Assembly: GCA_937875715.1 (NCBI GenBank)
Contig: CALEHZ010000091.1
Location: forward strand, 1-5,108
Source of the DNA: an uncultured Campylobacter sp.
GTDB lineage: Bacteria > Campylobacterota > Campylobacteria > Campylobacterales > Campylobacteraceae
Length of the DNA stretch: 5,108 bases
Direction: 5' to 3'
Under the pieces are notes generated by a model. That model was not told where the DNA came from, did no database searches, and worked only from the letters and a program-made list of their open reading frames with translations. How positions within the stretch are numbered: position 1 is the first letter of the stretch; each line of letters opens with the position of its first letter. The translations under genes and the position numbers were made by a program. Positions 5,067-5,108 of the stretch are shown in pieces.

Positions 5067-5108
5067 AATATTTAGAATTTTTAGCCAAATTTTATGAATT
5101 TTATAAAA

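Overview
This 5.1 kb window looks like chromosome of a Campylobacter or close relative (Campylobacterota). It is AT-rich with AAAT/TTTA-laden spacers, short AAGG-type ribosome binding sites, TATAAT promoters without a clear -35, and proteins typical of the genus. These are FtsH with an H-E-C-G-H zinc site, a small GNAT with a C-terminal cysteine motif, and an MreD-like membrane protein translationally coupled to PBP2. The species cannot be told from this stretch.

Layout. (1) 1-711, + strand: the 3' part of ftsH, the membrane AAA+/zinc protease. (2) 729-1788: an insertion sequence of about 1.06 kb bounded by 29-bp terminal inverted repeats (28/29 match). It carries one IS256-family (IS1249-like variant) transposase on the - strand. 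This copy looks disabled: a homopolymer of seven A near the start codon puts the zinc-ribbon N-terminus out of frame with the ATG, and the position where the catalytic Glu is expected reads Lys. Its leader can form a hairpin that hides the ribosome binding site in read-through RNA but not in RNA from its own promoter. (3) 1789-1923, + strand: the last 44 codons of a membrane-protein gene with no 5' part anywhere in the window. The IS therefore marks a deletion junction between ftsH and that gene. (4) 1924-2127: intergenic DNA with several interleaved inverted repeats, including a perfect 26-bp palindrome that probably terminates the next operon. (5) 2128-5017, - strand: a tight three-gene operon transcribed argA-like GNAT, then MreD-like membrane protein, then mrdA (PBP2), with overlapping reading frames and a probable promoter near 5061-5066.

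How it fits together. The mrdA operon makes the elongation-specific peptidoglycan transpeptidase and a probable partner of the rod system; the acetyltransferase appears to be co-transcribed for economy rather than function. That operon points at the IS, and beyond it at the convergent ftsH, so the hairpins at 2082-2107, 1942-1978 and 740-769 probably insulate these units. I see no new multi-gene system. The most interesting material is the IS: its RBS-hiding leader, its slippery A7, the possible loss of a catalytic residue, and the truncated gene beside it.
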